Shown here in pieces: positions 48,433 to 58,838 of a DNA stretch of 64,000 nt (position 1 is the stretch's first letter; each line of letters begins with the position of its first letter). The DNA is from Cryptomeria japonica (lineage: Eukaryota; Streptophyta; Pinopsida; Cupressales; Cupressaceae), in contig NC_081406.1 in assembly GCF_030272615.1 (NCBI RefSeq), positions 231,932,396 to 231,996,395 of the forward strand. The letters run 5' to 3'. The position numbers were made by a program, and so were the translations under genes. The notes under the pieces are model-generated. The model was not told where the DNA came from, did not search any database, and was given only the letters and a program-made list of their open reading frames with translations.

Positions 48433-49249
48433 GATTAGTATGGCATATACCATTATTAAATAAATAATGGTGATTTCTAAATAATCGAGCTCAATCAAAT
48501 GTTACAGCTCAACAAATTAAGAGAAACTCACAAGGAAAAGTAGTCATATCTCCAACGAGAGCAAATCTACCTATGATGGCCCCCATACACAATGATGCAT
48601 CAAATGAAGAAAAAATATTACATGTCAATAGAAAATTTTCCTTCACTAATCAATGCCAATGTTGTCTATGACAATGCAGATCCCTTAGGTTGACAAGTAG
48701 ATGCTCGAGCAAAGGCTTTCCACACATGCTTGCCAAGTCACCATGGTGAGCGTTAGGCGTGTGAATGAAGGAGTACCAGAGTCACTGAATAGACCACCGA
48801 CGTCTGGAAGCAAGTCTTTGTTCTTTGTGACGAGTTATTAAAGGTTGCAGATAACCGTAAAGCTAAGCAGTTACCAAGTTAACCTTCTGAATTGACATGT
48901 TCAAAATGGAATTACATGTGCAGCTCCAAGCCGGAACAAGCTTTATGATAGTCTGACCAAGTTCTCATTGAGTGCACTTAGAAAAATACCCTTAGAGACA
49001 TTTTTCAATGGAAGCTCCAAATTCAACGTCAGCACTTTCAAAATTTCTACAGCAGCAATTGTCAAATTCGTTGTTGTAATATGATAGGAGAGAACCTGTG
49101 TATCCTCAAATAGTGACAGGTTGAACAAATTCCTAAATATACTATAAAACAACAACAAACTTAAACCACACGAACAAACCATATGATATGTACTACTAGG
49201 AGACAATAACAAAGACAACACACGGGTGAAATGATGGAATATGCTAACA
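48394..49249 (-). repeat. Copia-2 5' LTR and leader
   Basis: The outer 168 bp (49082-49249) is duplicated at 44034-44201. The inner part has no counterpart at the 3' side. I could not place the primer binding site. A weakly similar ATGGTATATGCC on the minus strand near 48450 is the best candidate. Confidence 0.6.
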
Positions 49250-49620
49250 GAGAGGAGAGAGAAAGAGAATCCATAGTGCTAATGAAGCTAATGAAGCACA
49301 TCATTCTCTCCCCAATCTTGCTGATCAATGTTTCAGGAAGGTGGAAAACACGCAAAAGGAGCCACAGAGAGCACAATAGATGGAGGTATTGGAAGTTCAA
49401 AACAAGGACCATGCTCTACGGATGAGTCATTTTGTTCGTTACTAGGAGCTAGGATTAGTGCTTTTGAAAATTTTGCAGATAAGTCATTATCAACATCAAC
49501 ATATTCATATTCATCATCAAAAATATTAGGATCTACATTTTCATTATTAACAACATTTTCACCTAGTTATTCATCAAGATTAATAAAAATAGGAGCTCTA
49601 CTAGGAATAGAGCTTGAACT

Positions 49621-50815
49621 TGTAGTGTCATGAAATTGCGACCCTTGCAATTGTCGACCACATTAGGGTCCTCATGCATGCAATTCAAATCCCTAAGCCT
49701 GATCGGAGATTGAAGATTTTCTTGGTGCCTAAGAAATGCTTCTTGCTTGCCCTCCGCACTGCCTAAACTGCATCCTGTCCTGGAAAAAAGGGCAGGACAA
49801 GGGCATGGCACCCTTGTCCCCCCTAGGACAAGGGTGTGGCACCCCTGTCCCTACCCCATTTTGGGGCAAGACCCTTTCCAATTTTGCATTGGATGTTGCA
49901 CATTGAGCGGGAAAACTCCCCCAGTGTCGTCTTGCGATAGAAAATCGGTCAATTAGCCCTAACTGACAAGTATATAAGTCACATTCATCCTCCCATTTTG
50001 CATAAATTCAATAAGCGATAACATAGATACATGAGATCACACATTCAAGCATTCAAGAGAATTCAAGCATTCTCAAGTCTCCTTTGAAGGCCAAGTGTTG
50101 CATTGAAGTCAAGGATTCAACCATTGAAGAGGAGATTCATTCCAACATTCAACTTCATACAAGCAATTCTATCAACATTTCTATTACAACCTCCCTTGAG
50201 GTGATTTACAGTTCAGTCTTTCATTTACATTTACTTGCAAGTACTTGCTTTCATTATTTGGTTAATTCCAAAACTGGGGTTTGACTTGAAGGAAAACCCC
50301 CAATCCTAACCCCTTTTCCTCTCTTTTCTATGTGTAGGTTGCAGGTGCGCTGTTATACTTTCGGATTTGGATTCCATTTGCAGAGGCAGAAAAACCCTTT
50401 CGTTTCATTTCATAAATTTTTCGGAGGACCGTGTACATTCCCACTACGGTCTAAGCAACTTTTCCTCAAATTCGCAGGGCGGCTTCGTCTCGACATATTA
50501 TCGCTAGATCTACGTGCATAGCTTCATCCTATGCTTCAATCTCTAATTACAATCAGATCTTTGTCACTTTTCCACTTAGTCATAAGTACATAATTCATTC
50601 TGTTCAAATATCAATCTCAGAAGAGGGGATTTACTTACCATCACTCAGAATTCAATCTCCTTTTCTAGAGGTTGAATCTAGTGTATTTTCCCCCTCTTCC
50701 AATGTAATGCATGAAAAGTGTTTGAAGGAAATCCAAAGTGAAACTTTCATCTCTCCTCGGAGGGAAGGAAATATTTCCTCTAGATCTCCATCATTCACCA
50801 TTTTTCAACATTACA
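49621..50815 (+). repeat. G2 5' LTR, about 1195 bp
   Basis: It starts TGTAGTGTCATGAAATTG and ends ...CAACATTACA, so the ends are TGTA and TACA. TATATAAG at about 49970 is a good TATA box. TTTTGGTGAACTCGACTTC directly behind 50815 is a plausible but not typical primer site. The start matches the G1 LTR and the 8810 LTR. Confidence 0.75.
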
Positions 50816-52119
50816 TTTTGGTGAACTCGACTTCTTACATGCTTTATTCTGAAAAATTATTGCATATTTTTCATTTACAAGTTTATTTTTTCTGCAAACC
50901 CTAGTTTTTAAAATTGAAATTGAACTTGTGTTTTGTAAAAATTGTTTGTTATTGTCTTAGATCTGAAAATTACTCTGTTTGTCGAATTCAATTTCTTCAT
51001 TGCTTTGTTCAATTTGCAAATCAAATTCACAAAATTAAGAAGTTAATTGTCAAAACCCTAATTTTTAAAAATCATCTTGAAATTGTGCAAAAATTTATTT
51101 TCCATTTAATTTTCAAATTTGTGATTGTTTTCAAACTTAGCTTATGTCCTACAATTCAAACTTTCAAATTCCCTCCTTTTTCAAAATTCAAATTTCAAAA
51201 AATTAAGTGGTTAGGTCATAAAACCCTAATTTTCAAATTTAATTGGATTTTGTGCAAATTTTAATCAATTTCATTCAAATTTAGATCTCTAAACATTTTC
51301 CAAGGTGTTACTATCCTTAGGTTTGACCCTTTTCAAATTTGCAGTCCACATCTCTTTTTTCTTCAAAACCCTAATAGGGTCCTATTTTCACATTTGAACC
51401 TTAATTTCGCCTATCTCAAAATCTTAAAATTCGCCAATTTTTTGTGTTAGCTTTAAAATTATTGTACTATTCATCCCTGGAATTTTTTTTAAAAATTGGT
51501 TGGACCATGTGCATTCTCGCCACAGTACTCAACTTTTTTCTTGAAATTTCGAGAGACTTTTATGACTGCATTTAATAAACTAAATCCAGAAGACTAGCTG
51601 ATTTTGTCGGTTTTTGATCCCTCTAACATAAAAAATACCTTCAAATTTCAACATTTCAAATTGAATAAATTTTATAAAATTAAGAGGTTAATTATAATTT
51701 ACCTTGATTTTAAAGATTCTGATTTTATCAATTTTAAAATTAAGTGGTATCCCCTTGGCCCTAATTTTAAAATTTCAATTTTCTTTGATTTATTTTGGAA
51801 ATTGTATCATTATCTTCCTCCAATAAAGTTCAAATTGTTTAATCATTATTTTCTTGAATTTTGCATTACTCAATTTCGTAAGCTTTGTCAAAATTCAAAA
51901 TTCCAATTTTCCCTCTAGTGCATGAGTTTCACCACTATTAGTCCTACCTACCCTATCCCCGTTAGATGAAGCATTAGAATTAAGGCTTCCTAAGGTTTAA
52001 TTACCGAGGACATGGAGCCTAATTTGAGCGACTTCTTTAATGAGGTTAATGCTAATGCTTCCCATCCTAATCATGTCCCTATCTATCCCATTAATGAATC
52101 CCATGATGAATAAGAAGCT
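50816..52119 (+). other. G2 leader region
   Basis: This is AT-rich non-coding sequence, mostly runs of AAATTTCAAA and AAATTCAAAT type. Open stretches here are low-complexity Phe/Lys/Ile-rich and are not genes. A plain leader of an LTR element is the simplest reading. Confidence 0.6.
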
Positions 52120-53261
52120 TTGAATAGAGTTTCCATAGATCAACTTTCAAAATTGGACAATCAATTTGATAACTTTCAACAATGGATGTCCCAAGAGTAC
52201 CCTAATAGTGAAGCTCTTCCATTAATTGAAGGCCTTAAACACATGATTCAAAGTGATAAGAATGAAATTGATATATTGTGTGACATTTCTCATATTGTTG
52301 ATTCTAATGTCATGCCTATCATGAGTTGTGCTAAGAACTTAGGTTATTCACAACCTTCAAATCAAATGAATTCTTCTATTACTTTGACCACTTCAATGGC
52401 TAGTATTCCTGCTTTCACTTCAAACATCATGGTTACATCAACTCAAAATGTCATTCCTACAACTATTGGTCATGGGGGCAATCCCTCTTCTTCATTTAAT
52501 CCTCCATCTTTACCTATTTCTTCCATAAGTATTCCTATTATCCCTCAACCAATCAATGTGACACAAGGGGGAAATTCATTCAACAATTTTGTTCCTCCTT
52601 TAAGTGTCCCATTTCCTACTCAATCATCACCCATGCCTACTTATCATAATGTCCCACCACCTTATTCTAAATACATGCCTTCCTTCAATAAGATCACACC
52701 ACCTTCTCATCAACCATGTCTAACATCAATTCTTCTATCGAAGTAACTATTAATAATCTTTCTCAAACCGCGACTTCCTTACCACAACGAACTGCTTCTA
52801 TGAGTCAATCCAAGATCAATGTGCCTACATTTGATGTTGCGAGCCCACTTTCTCTTGATATTGTTAAAGCCATGCCACCTAATCATGTGGAGGTCCCTCA
52901 ATTGGAACTCTATAATGGAAAAGGTGATCCTCTTAAACATGTTAAAACATTTCAAACCTTGTGTACTAATTTTGCTTATGATCAAAGATTGCTTGCGAAA
53001 TTGTTTACAAGAACATTAAGAGATAAGGCTTTACAATTGTATTGCTCTTTGACTTCTTATTCCATCACTCCTTTTCAACAACTAGAAAATTCTTTCATCC
53101 AACAATTTCAAAATAACATTGGTCCTAACATCACTTTGACTGTTTTAATGCATTGCAAACAAGGTGTTAAAGAAAAAGTGAATGATTTCATTGGTAGATA
53201 TAAGCATTTGTGTGCTCAAATTTCTTTTCATGTACGTGATAATGATATTCAAAGAATTTTA
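52120..53261 (+). pseudogene. G2 gag region, N-terminal and capsid part
   Basis: A Ser/Pro/Thr-rich N-terminal region leads to a retrotransposon gag domain: ELYNGKGDPLKHVKTFQTLC, then FTRTLRDKALQLYCSL, QLENSFIQQFQNNI and VNDFIGRYKHLCAQI. This matches the Ty3/Gypsy gag core of plants. It stops at the inserted LTR element. Confidence 0.85.
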
Positions 53262-53587
53262 TGTTAGAGTAATATTTTATTAGCTAATAATTATTTATTT
53301 AATTATTAGTCTATTATACTCTATGCTTAAGCTAAACTTAGGAACCTTATAATTCTTTAAGGTTTTCACCTTTAGGGTTTCGAGTGTCCTCTTATAAGGA
53401 TTCTCTCTTTGTATTTTCAGAACAACTATGATTATTGAATTGCATTCTTGTTGCACAATCAATATGACTCCTCTTTTCTAGATCTTTGAATTCTAGCCTC
53501 CATAGCTTTTTTGCTTCTCTATTTCTGTGACAGGTTTGCATGCAGGTGATGTTTGGGAGCTGTAGAGTTGATTTTTTCTCAACTCCA
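53262..53587 (+). repeat. Left LTR of the non-autonomous element
   Basis: TGTTAGAGTAATATT...CTCAACTCCA, 326 bp. It begins with the palindromic ATTTTATTAGCTAATAATT region. Confidence 0.9.
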
Positions 53588-55150
53588 ATATGGTATCAAA
53601 CCTCTAGATCTGCATATTCGGGGGTTTGTGAAGTTTTTTTTTCATTTCTAGGGGTAGCTGAGTTTTCGGTACATTTTGGTGCCAAAAGGAGCTCACAATT
53701 GGATCCAGAAGGCTGATTCCATGAATTTTGATATATAATTTGCCTATTTTTAGTGGCAGGGGCATCTGTGGCATGATTTTTTATTGGCACATTTTTCGAG
53801 GCATGAAAATCCGTACGACTGTACCTACAAATGCGTCAGAAATTTTTTGTTTTTTTCCCTCTTTATGCCTTAAAAGAGGGTTTTTTTTTTTCTTTTGGCC
53901 GTAACTTGGTCATACGGAGGCATTTTTCGACAAACCTTATATCGTCGGAAAGCTCTATCCAAATCTGGAGATTTGAGCTTTTGATTTTGCTTTTTTGATG
54001 GTGTTTCTTGTTGTCAAAGCCAGAAGTTCTTTTTTGCACTCCAGAAGACATAACTTGAACATCCAAACTCTATTTTTTAAAAACTTTACATCGTTGGAAA
54101 GATTGTTTTGTGTTCTTTCCATTCATATGATTTTTCTTTCCAGATTCTTCTCTGGGTATATTTTATTTAGTTTTTTTTTCTTTTCAGCACTCTGGTGAAT
54201 ATCTTGGATGTTTTAGGTCCTGGGATCTCTTTCTTTGAGTAGGATGTCTCGTCTTTGGCTGTTCTTTTTGTTTCCAATATTTTGTCTCTTTTGATCATTG
54301 TAGTATTTTATTTATGCAAACACACTCAAATAAAGTGTCATCATGCATTGTATACTTAGGAGCTTGCACATCTTGTGCCTTATTGTACATGCACTACTTA
54401 TAAAGCGCCATGGGGGGTTGATGTTTTCCTTTGTTTACCATCTACCTTTGTCACTTGAGTGCTCCTTCCACGACATTAGCCTCATGATTTGTGTCAAGTA
54501 AGTGTTCCTTCCACGGCACTATGTACATTCTTTGCACCTTTGATATTCCTAGTTCTTCATCATGCTATTCTTTTTGGTCATTCTTTTAAGTGTCCCTCTC
54601 CCTCTCCCTTTTCAGCATTATGGGGAGGCTTGTCCTATTGTTCTAATGCTTCCTTGGTTTGATTGATCAGCTCTTCAGGCTTTAGTGTTTTATGCCATTT
54701 GTATCTTCAAGTTCAGTTGTTTGCTTTTGTTTGCCATCTGATTTGAGTAGTGTCATTTGAGGGAACTCATGAAGATTATAGTCTTCTCTATCTGGTCATG
54801 TTCTATTTCAATGTTGGTTCTTCAGATCAACAGTTACTCTTCGATAGTATTTGCAGCTATTTCATGCTTCAGTGGTGTTCTTCATTCTCTTCTTTTTGTT
54901 CCTATCTTCTAGAACACTCTTGTTTGGAGGCTTCTTAGTCCTTCACTTGAGCTTTCATCTCTTCCTGGAGAGGAGTTTTGTTCCCATAGGGTTTTCTTCT
55001 TTTTATCCACTTTATAGAGATTTTATTGTACTTGGGTACCTCATCAGGCCTAGTTGTTGGGACCCATTGTTGCTTTCCTGCATTTTTTACATGATTTTTT
55101 AGTCCGTAGTTATTTTTTAGCTACTACCTAAGTTCATCTTAAAGGGGGGG

Positions 55151-55476
55151 TTTTAGACTAATATTTTATTAGCTAATAATTATTTATTTAATTATTAGTC
55201 TATCATACTCTGTGCTTAAGCTAAACTTAAGAATCTTATAATTCTTTAGGGTTTTCACCTTTAGGGTTTCAAGTATTCTCTTATAAGGATTCTCTCTTTG
55301 TATTTTCATAACAACTGTGATTATTGAATTGCATTCTTGTTGCACAATCAATATGACTCTTCTTTTCTGGATCTCTGAATTCTGGCCTCCATAGCTTTTT
55401 TGCTTCTCTCTTTCTGTGACAGGTTTGCATGCAGGTGATCTTTGGGAGCTATAGAGCTGATTTTTCCTCAACTCCA
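55151..55476 (+). repeat. Right LTR of the non-autonomous element
   Basis: It has the same length and order as the left LTR, preceded by the polypurine tract. Confidence 0.9.
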
Positions 55477-55549
55477 ATATTTTCATTTCTAATTTGCAAA
55501 AAGATATTAGGGAAAATCTTCTTTTGTCTAAGTTTACTTCCTTTCTGTA

Positions 55550-57303
55550 GTTGTGTGCAACACTCCACAATTATCAACTAGTTGTGAGTCAAATGGAGCA
55601 GTCTACTCCTATGACTCCGAGTGATAAGGGGGAAAGTGTTCAACAACCATTTGTGAAGTTCAAACCAACAAAAAGATTCATCAAGTTTAATGATACAATC
55701 AACAAAAAGCAATGTGAATGCTACAACAAGTGTGCCTTCTATTTCTAAATTTTTCAAAAGAGAAAGACAATTTACTCCTTTGAATGAATCTTTACATAGT
55801 ATTATGTCTCAATTGTTGCCAAGAAATGTTATCAAACTTCCTCCTATAAAACAAGATTATCCTTCTAAACTTGCATCCCCTTATTTTGATAACAATTCCT
55901 TTTGTCAATTTCATCGTCAGCTTGGTCATGATACTGAGAAATGTTTCGCATTGAAAAGTAAGATTCAAGATTTGATTGATAACAATACTATATCTATGGT
56001 AGGTGTGAATGATAAGGGAAATAAATCAGTAACTTAGGCTCCTAATCAAAATCTTAAATTTTTTACTGATCCCTTGCCTTCTCATACCTCTAATGTGATT
56101 GATACTTTTTTCTCCTCTGAGGAACTCACTTCTATGGCTCCGAACTCGGTAAATATGGTAGAAAAACAAGATACGCCTAAGGATTCTTGTATTACATTTG
56201 ACCCTAGTGAGACCATTAGAGCACCCAATGGCCCTTTATTCATAGTGGTGAAGGTTAAGGATATCCCTTGTCATGGAACTCTTGTTGATCCCTCTTACAT
56301 GGTTAACATCATCACTGAGGAGTATCTTTTCACTTTACGATTGCATAAACCAATATATGTTGTCTCTAATGTAATTGTGAAGTTATTTGATGGATTCTCT
56401 TGTCCTATCATTGGCTCTATCACCCTTCCTATTGAAGTTCATACTAAATCTATGAATGTTGACTTTTTTATCATACCCTCTTCTAAGCAATTCCATGTGA
56501 AGTTGGGTTATCCTTGGATATCTTCCATGAAGGCTATTTCTTCTCAAATCCATAAGTGTTTGAAATTTCCTCACAAGGGAGAAATCATAACCGTGAACCA
56601 TAGCTTATTTCATCCATCCGAAAGAAGCCCTACTGTTCCTATTGATTTCTTTTGGCCTAAGAAATTTCAACCTCTTCCATCAAGGAGTGATGCTCTTTTT
56701 CAATCTTATAAAGAATGGAAGAAAGATATGATCCTACCCTTAAGTCAACCTAGATCCCCAACAATTGACTTTCCTATCATACTTGAAGATGAAGTTATTC
56801 CCCTCACGGATAGAACTAATCTACCTCCTAAAGAAGACATTACACCTATTCCTAGCGATGTGACTGTGTCTTCTCCTAAGAAGAAAAACAATATTATTCC
56901 TAAGGTTAGACCTGTACCTCCTCCTCATGATGGACCTGATCTTCTTTCTATACCTAACATCCCTCCTTTATATGGCACGATTCCACCTCCTTCCTCTTAT
57001 AGAGAGAAGAGGCCCGCTTCTCCTCTTATTCATGTTCATATTCTTCTTTTTATAATTTTTCATAAAGAAATGAGTGAAAATTTTATTGATGATGGAAATA
57101 TAACTCCTAATGCTTCTGATAGTGACTATGAATATGTTGATGTGGACAAGAATTTATCAACTGAATTTTTACAAACCCTAATCCTAGCTCCTAAAATTGA
57201 ACAAAGTGACTTACCACGTGAGCATAGTCCTTGTTTGGATCTTGTGATAGCTCCATCTATTGTGCTTGATGTCGCTCCTCTAGCATGTTTCTTGCCTTCC
57301 TGA
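55550..57303 (+). pseudogene. G2 gag zinc knuckle and protease-like region
   Basis: A zinc knuckle of the CX2HX4HX4C kind (CQFHRQLGHDTEKC, about 55910-55955) is followed by a retropepsin-like region at about 56230-56570 (FIVVKVKDIPCHGTLVDPSY, GSITLPIEVH, VKLGYPWISSMKAI). A Pro/Ser-rich tail ends at the stop after ACFLPS. It is a fossil, and no RT follows. Confidence 0.83.
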
Positions 57304-57620
57304 AATAGTGATCAACAAGATCGAGGGGTGGATGTCGTGCTAGATTAGCAATATTAGCACATTGGTTGACTTCACCTACGTAGCTTGGGCCCAATTTCCT
57401 TTTTTTTATCTTCATTATTGAAAATGGTGGAGTAATAAATCATATGCACACACTTATGAGTTAATCCTATTCATTTTTGGACTTGGTTGTTTGTTCATTG
57501 GTTCGCTCATCTTTTTCTCTTATACATCCTTTTGAATGATAGTATCCTTAGGAATCGGGTTAACCAGAGATTTTGAAGTTCGAAATTGCCTAGAGTCATT
57601 TTTCCCAGGAAGTCGCCATT
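57304..57620. other. G2 3' untranslated start and junction with the next element
   Basis: 57304-57345 is shared with G1 (49320-49275), so it belongs to G2. The last 25 bases, read on the minus strand, give TGGCGACTTCCTGGGAAA, similar to the Tat-lineage primer site TGGCGACTCCGCTGGGGA. They abut 57621. The junction lies somewhere between 57346 and 57596. Confidence 0.5.
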
Positions 57621-57724
57621 TGTTATGCCCTACATACCTAACCCCCATTAGTTTCCTTGTATTGAAATGTGGGTCCCCTGTTTTGCCTTATGTCTCTTTG
57701 TTTCTTTTTGTTTTGCTCCTTTTA

Positions 57725-58764
57725 CCTCGGAATCTTGGAGTCCTGATGTCTCTTTCTTTTTTTTGTTTTTCTTTGTCCACCCTATAATCCTAGAGTCCCA
57801 AGGTTGGTCTCTTTTTGTGCTTGTTAGTGCATCTACCTTAGAACCCTGGAGTCCCGAAGTGGTGCATTGTCTCTCGTTTTGTGTTGTCTACCTTGGAACT
57901 CTGGAGTCCCGGAGTCCCGAGGTGCATTTTGTGTTGTTTGCCTTGGAACTCTGGAGTCTCGAGGTATGTTGTATTTTTCTCGTCAACCTCGGAACTCCAG
58001 AACCCTGGAGTCCCGAGGTGAGGTGTTTGTTCTTTGGTTTTTGGCGTCGATCTCGGAACCCTGGAACCCTAGAGTCCCGAGGTCTTGTTAAAGGCGTTTG
58101 TATGGACGAGGTTTGGGGGGGGGTTATAAATATGAATGACAAACTTTTCAAAGCTCATTTGTGCATTCAACCTTCTAGAGCTCTTGCTTTCTTGCCTCCT
58201 AACTTCACACCTCTGTCCTTCTGAGCTCCTTTCGCATCCTTAGGCGATTTTTCTCACTAGGTTGGTGATTTTTCTTGCCCTCCTTGTTGTTTTTAGTTTA
58301 GATCTTCTTCTTGTCACGTTTATTTTTTCTTTATTTTTTTTGTTTTTGTTTTGTTTTTCGTTGCTTCCCACGTTCCCTAGTTCTAACTCGAAACACCAAA
58401 CCCCTAGAGTTCTAGGTTAGTTGCTTTTCCCAACCCTAGAACCTTGGAGTTCCAAAGTCCGTTCTTCTGAGACCGTCTTCCTTAAAAATATTTTGGGTAT
58501 CTTTTGTGTCTACCCAGGAACCTCGGAACCCCAGAGTCCTGGGCTGAGCCTCAACTCTCAATCTTAGAACCCCGGAGTTCTAGACCCATTTGCAATCCAT
58601 GAAGCTCAGAACCCCGGAGTTCCAGACTTCATTCACGGTTCCCAGCCCAGAACCTAGGAGTTCTGCACTTTGTTCAAGCTTACCCAACCTGGAACCCCAA
58701 AGTTCCGAGGTCCCTCCCTTTAAAGAAAGAGAACTACCCACCTCGAAACCCCCGAGTCCTGAGG
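57725..58764. repeat. Array of about 15 imperfect palindromes
   Basis: Units resemble CTCGGAACYCYGGAGTCCCGAG and are near self-complementary. They start near 57725, 57781, 57836, 57891, 57941, 57987, 58052, 58387, 58434, 58513, 58562, 58603, 58646, 58688 and 58741. Spacing is mostly 40-70 bp, with one gap (58083-58386) that holds the TATA-like box. Spacer sequences differ, so this is not a simple tandem repeat. Confidence 0.9.
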
Positions 58765-58838
58765 AGAATGAAAATTTTTGTTTATGTTTTGTATAAGGTA
58801 CTAGCACTTGTTTCCTTCTTGCAAATTCAAGCAACTGG

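Larger units (their letters stand above)
44034..49249 (-). mobile_element. Copia-2: Ty1/Copia fossil inserted in G1
   Basis: On the minus strand it starts at 49249 (TGTTAGCATATTCC) and shows gag, GAG-pre-integrase/integrase, RT and RNase H, then a polypurine tract (AAGGGGGGAA) and a 3' LTR. Only about 168 bp is recognisably shared by the two ends (44034-44201 and 49082-49249, about 89% identical). The 3' LTR may therefore be truncated, and no matching 5-bp duplication or clear primer site was found. The age is probably comparable with or older than Copia-1. The coding region has roughly ten or more interruptions. Confidence 0.85.
42000..49620 (-). mobile_element. G1: Ty3/Gypsy fossil interrupted by Copia-2
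   Basis: On the minus strand, 49620-49250 encodes the end of the gag-protease product (EYEYVDVD... PPSIVLSVAPFACFPPS-stop), closely similar to G2 at 57110-57303. Copia-2 then intervenes. 44033-43235 is the 3' untranslated region with three purine boxes (TTGGGGGC, ATGGGGGC, GTGGGGGC). The 3' LTR runs from 43234 (TGTAGCATCCTAAAATTG) down to about 42000. A TATATAAG box near 42890 fits the LTR. No pol region lies between the end of the gag-protease frame and the LTR. The element is broken, and its 5' part is not in the window. Confidence 0.8.
53262..55476 (+). mobile_element. Non-autonomous LTR retroelement (LARD/TRIM-like) inserted in G2 gag
   Basis: Two LTRs of exactly 326 bp (53262-53587 and 55151-55476) differ at about 21 sites, so they are about 93.5% identical. 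ATGGTATCAAAC after the left LTR is a primer-site-like sequence (initiator-Met type). AAAGGGGGGG (55141-55150) is the polypurine tract before the right LTR. The 1563-bp interior has no gag or pol. The element is younger than its Gypsy host and younger than Copia-1 by LTR divergence. No clean 5-bp target duplication was seen. Confidence 0.9.
49621..57600 (+). mobile_element. G2: Ty3/Gypsy fossil of the G1 family, gag-protease type
   Basis: 5' LTR 49621-50815, a long AT-rich leader, then a gag-protease region (about 52120-57303) interrupted by the LTR element at 53262-55476. The region ends with the same PSIVL...ACF.PS tail as G1, followed by a conserved non-coding GATCAACAAGAT block. No RT, RNase H or integrase was found, so it looks like a non-autonomous Gypsy. 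It is broken at several points besides the insertion. Its 3' LTR is not in the window, and the right border is estimated. Confidence 0.78.

Noticed and set aside
50914-51918. Phe/Lys/Ile-rich frames of 100-116 codons
   Set aside because: Low-complexity AAATTTCAAA sequence in the leader of Gypsy G2. No domain and no codon-use signal.
54750-55102. Overlapping frames inside the short LTR element
   Set aside because: Phe/Ser/Leu-rich translations of T-rich DNA without gag or pol motifs. Treated as non-coding interior.
57667-58224. 185-codon frame with LESRSPEV-like peptide repeats
   Set aside because: The peptide repeat is the shadow of the palindrome array, which is conserved as DNA in all frames and continues outside this frame.
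57725-58764. CRISPR-like array
   Set aside because: Units are degenerate and self-complementary, spacing is irregular, no cas-like genes occur and the DNA is plant nuclear.
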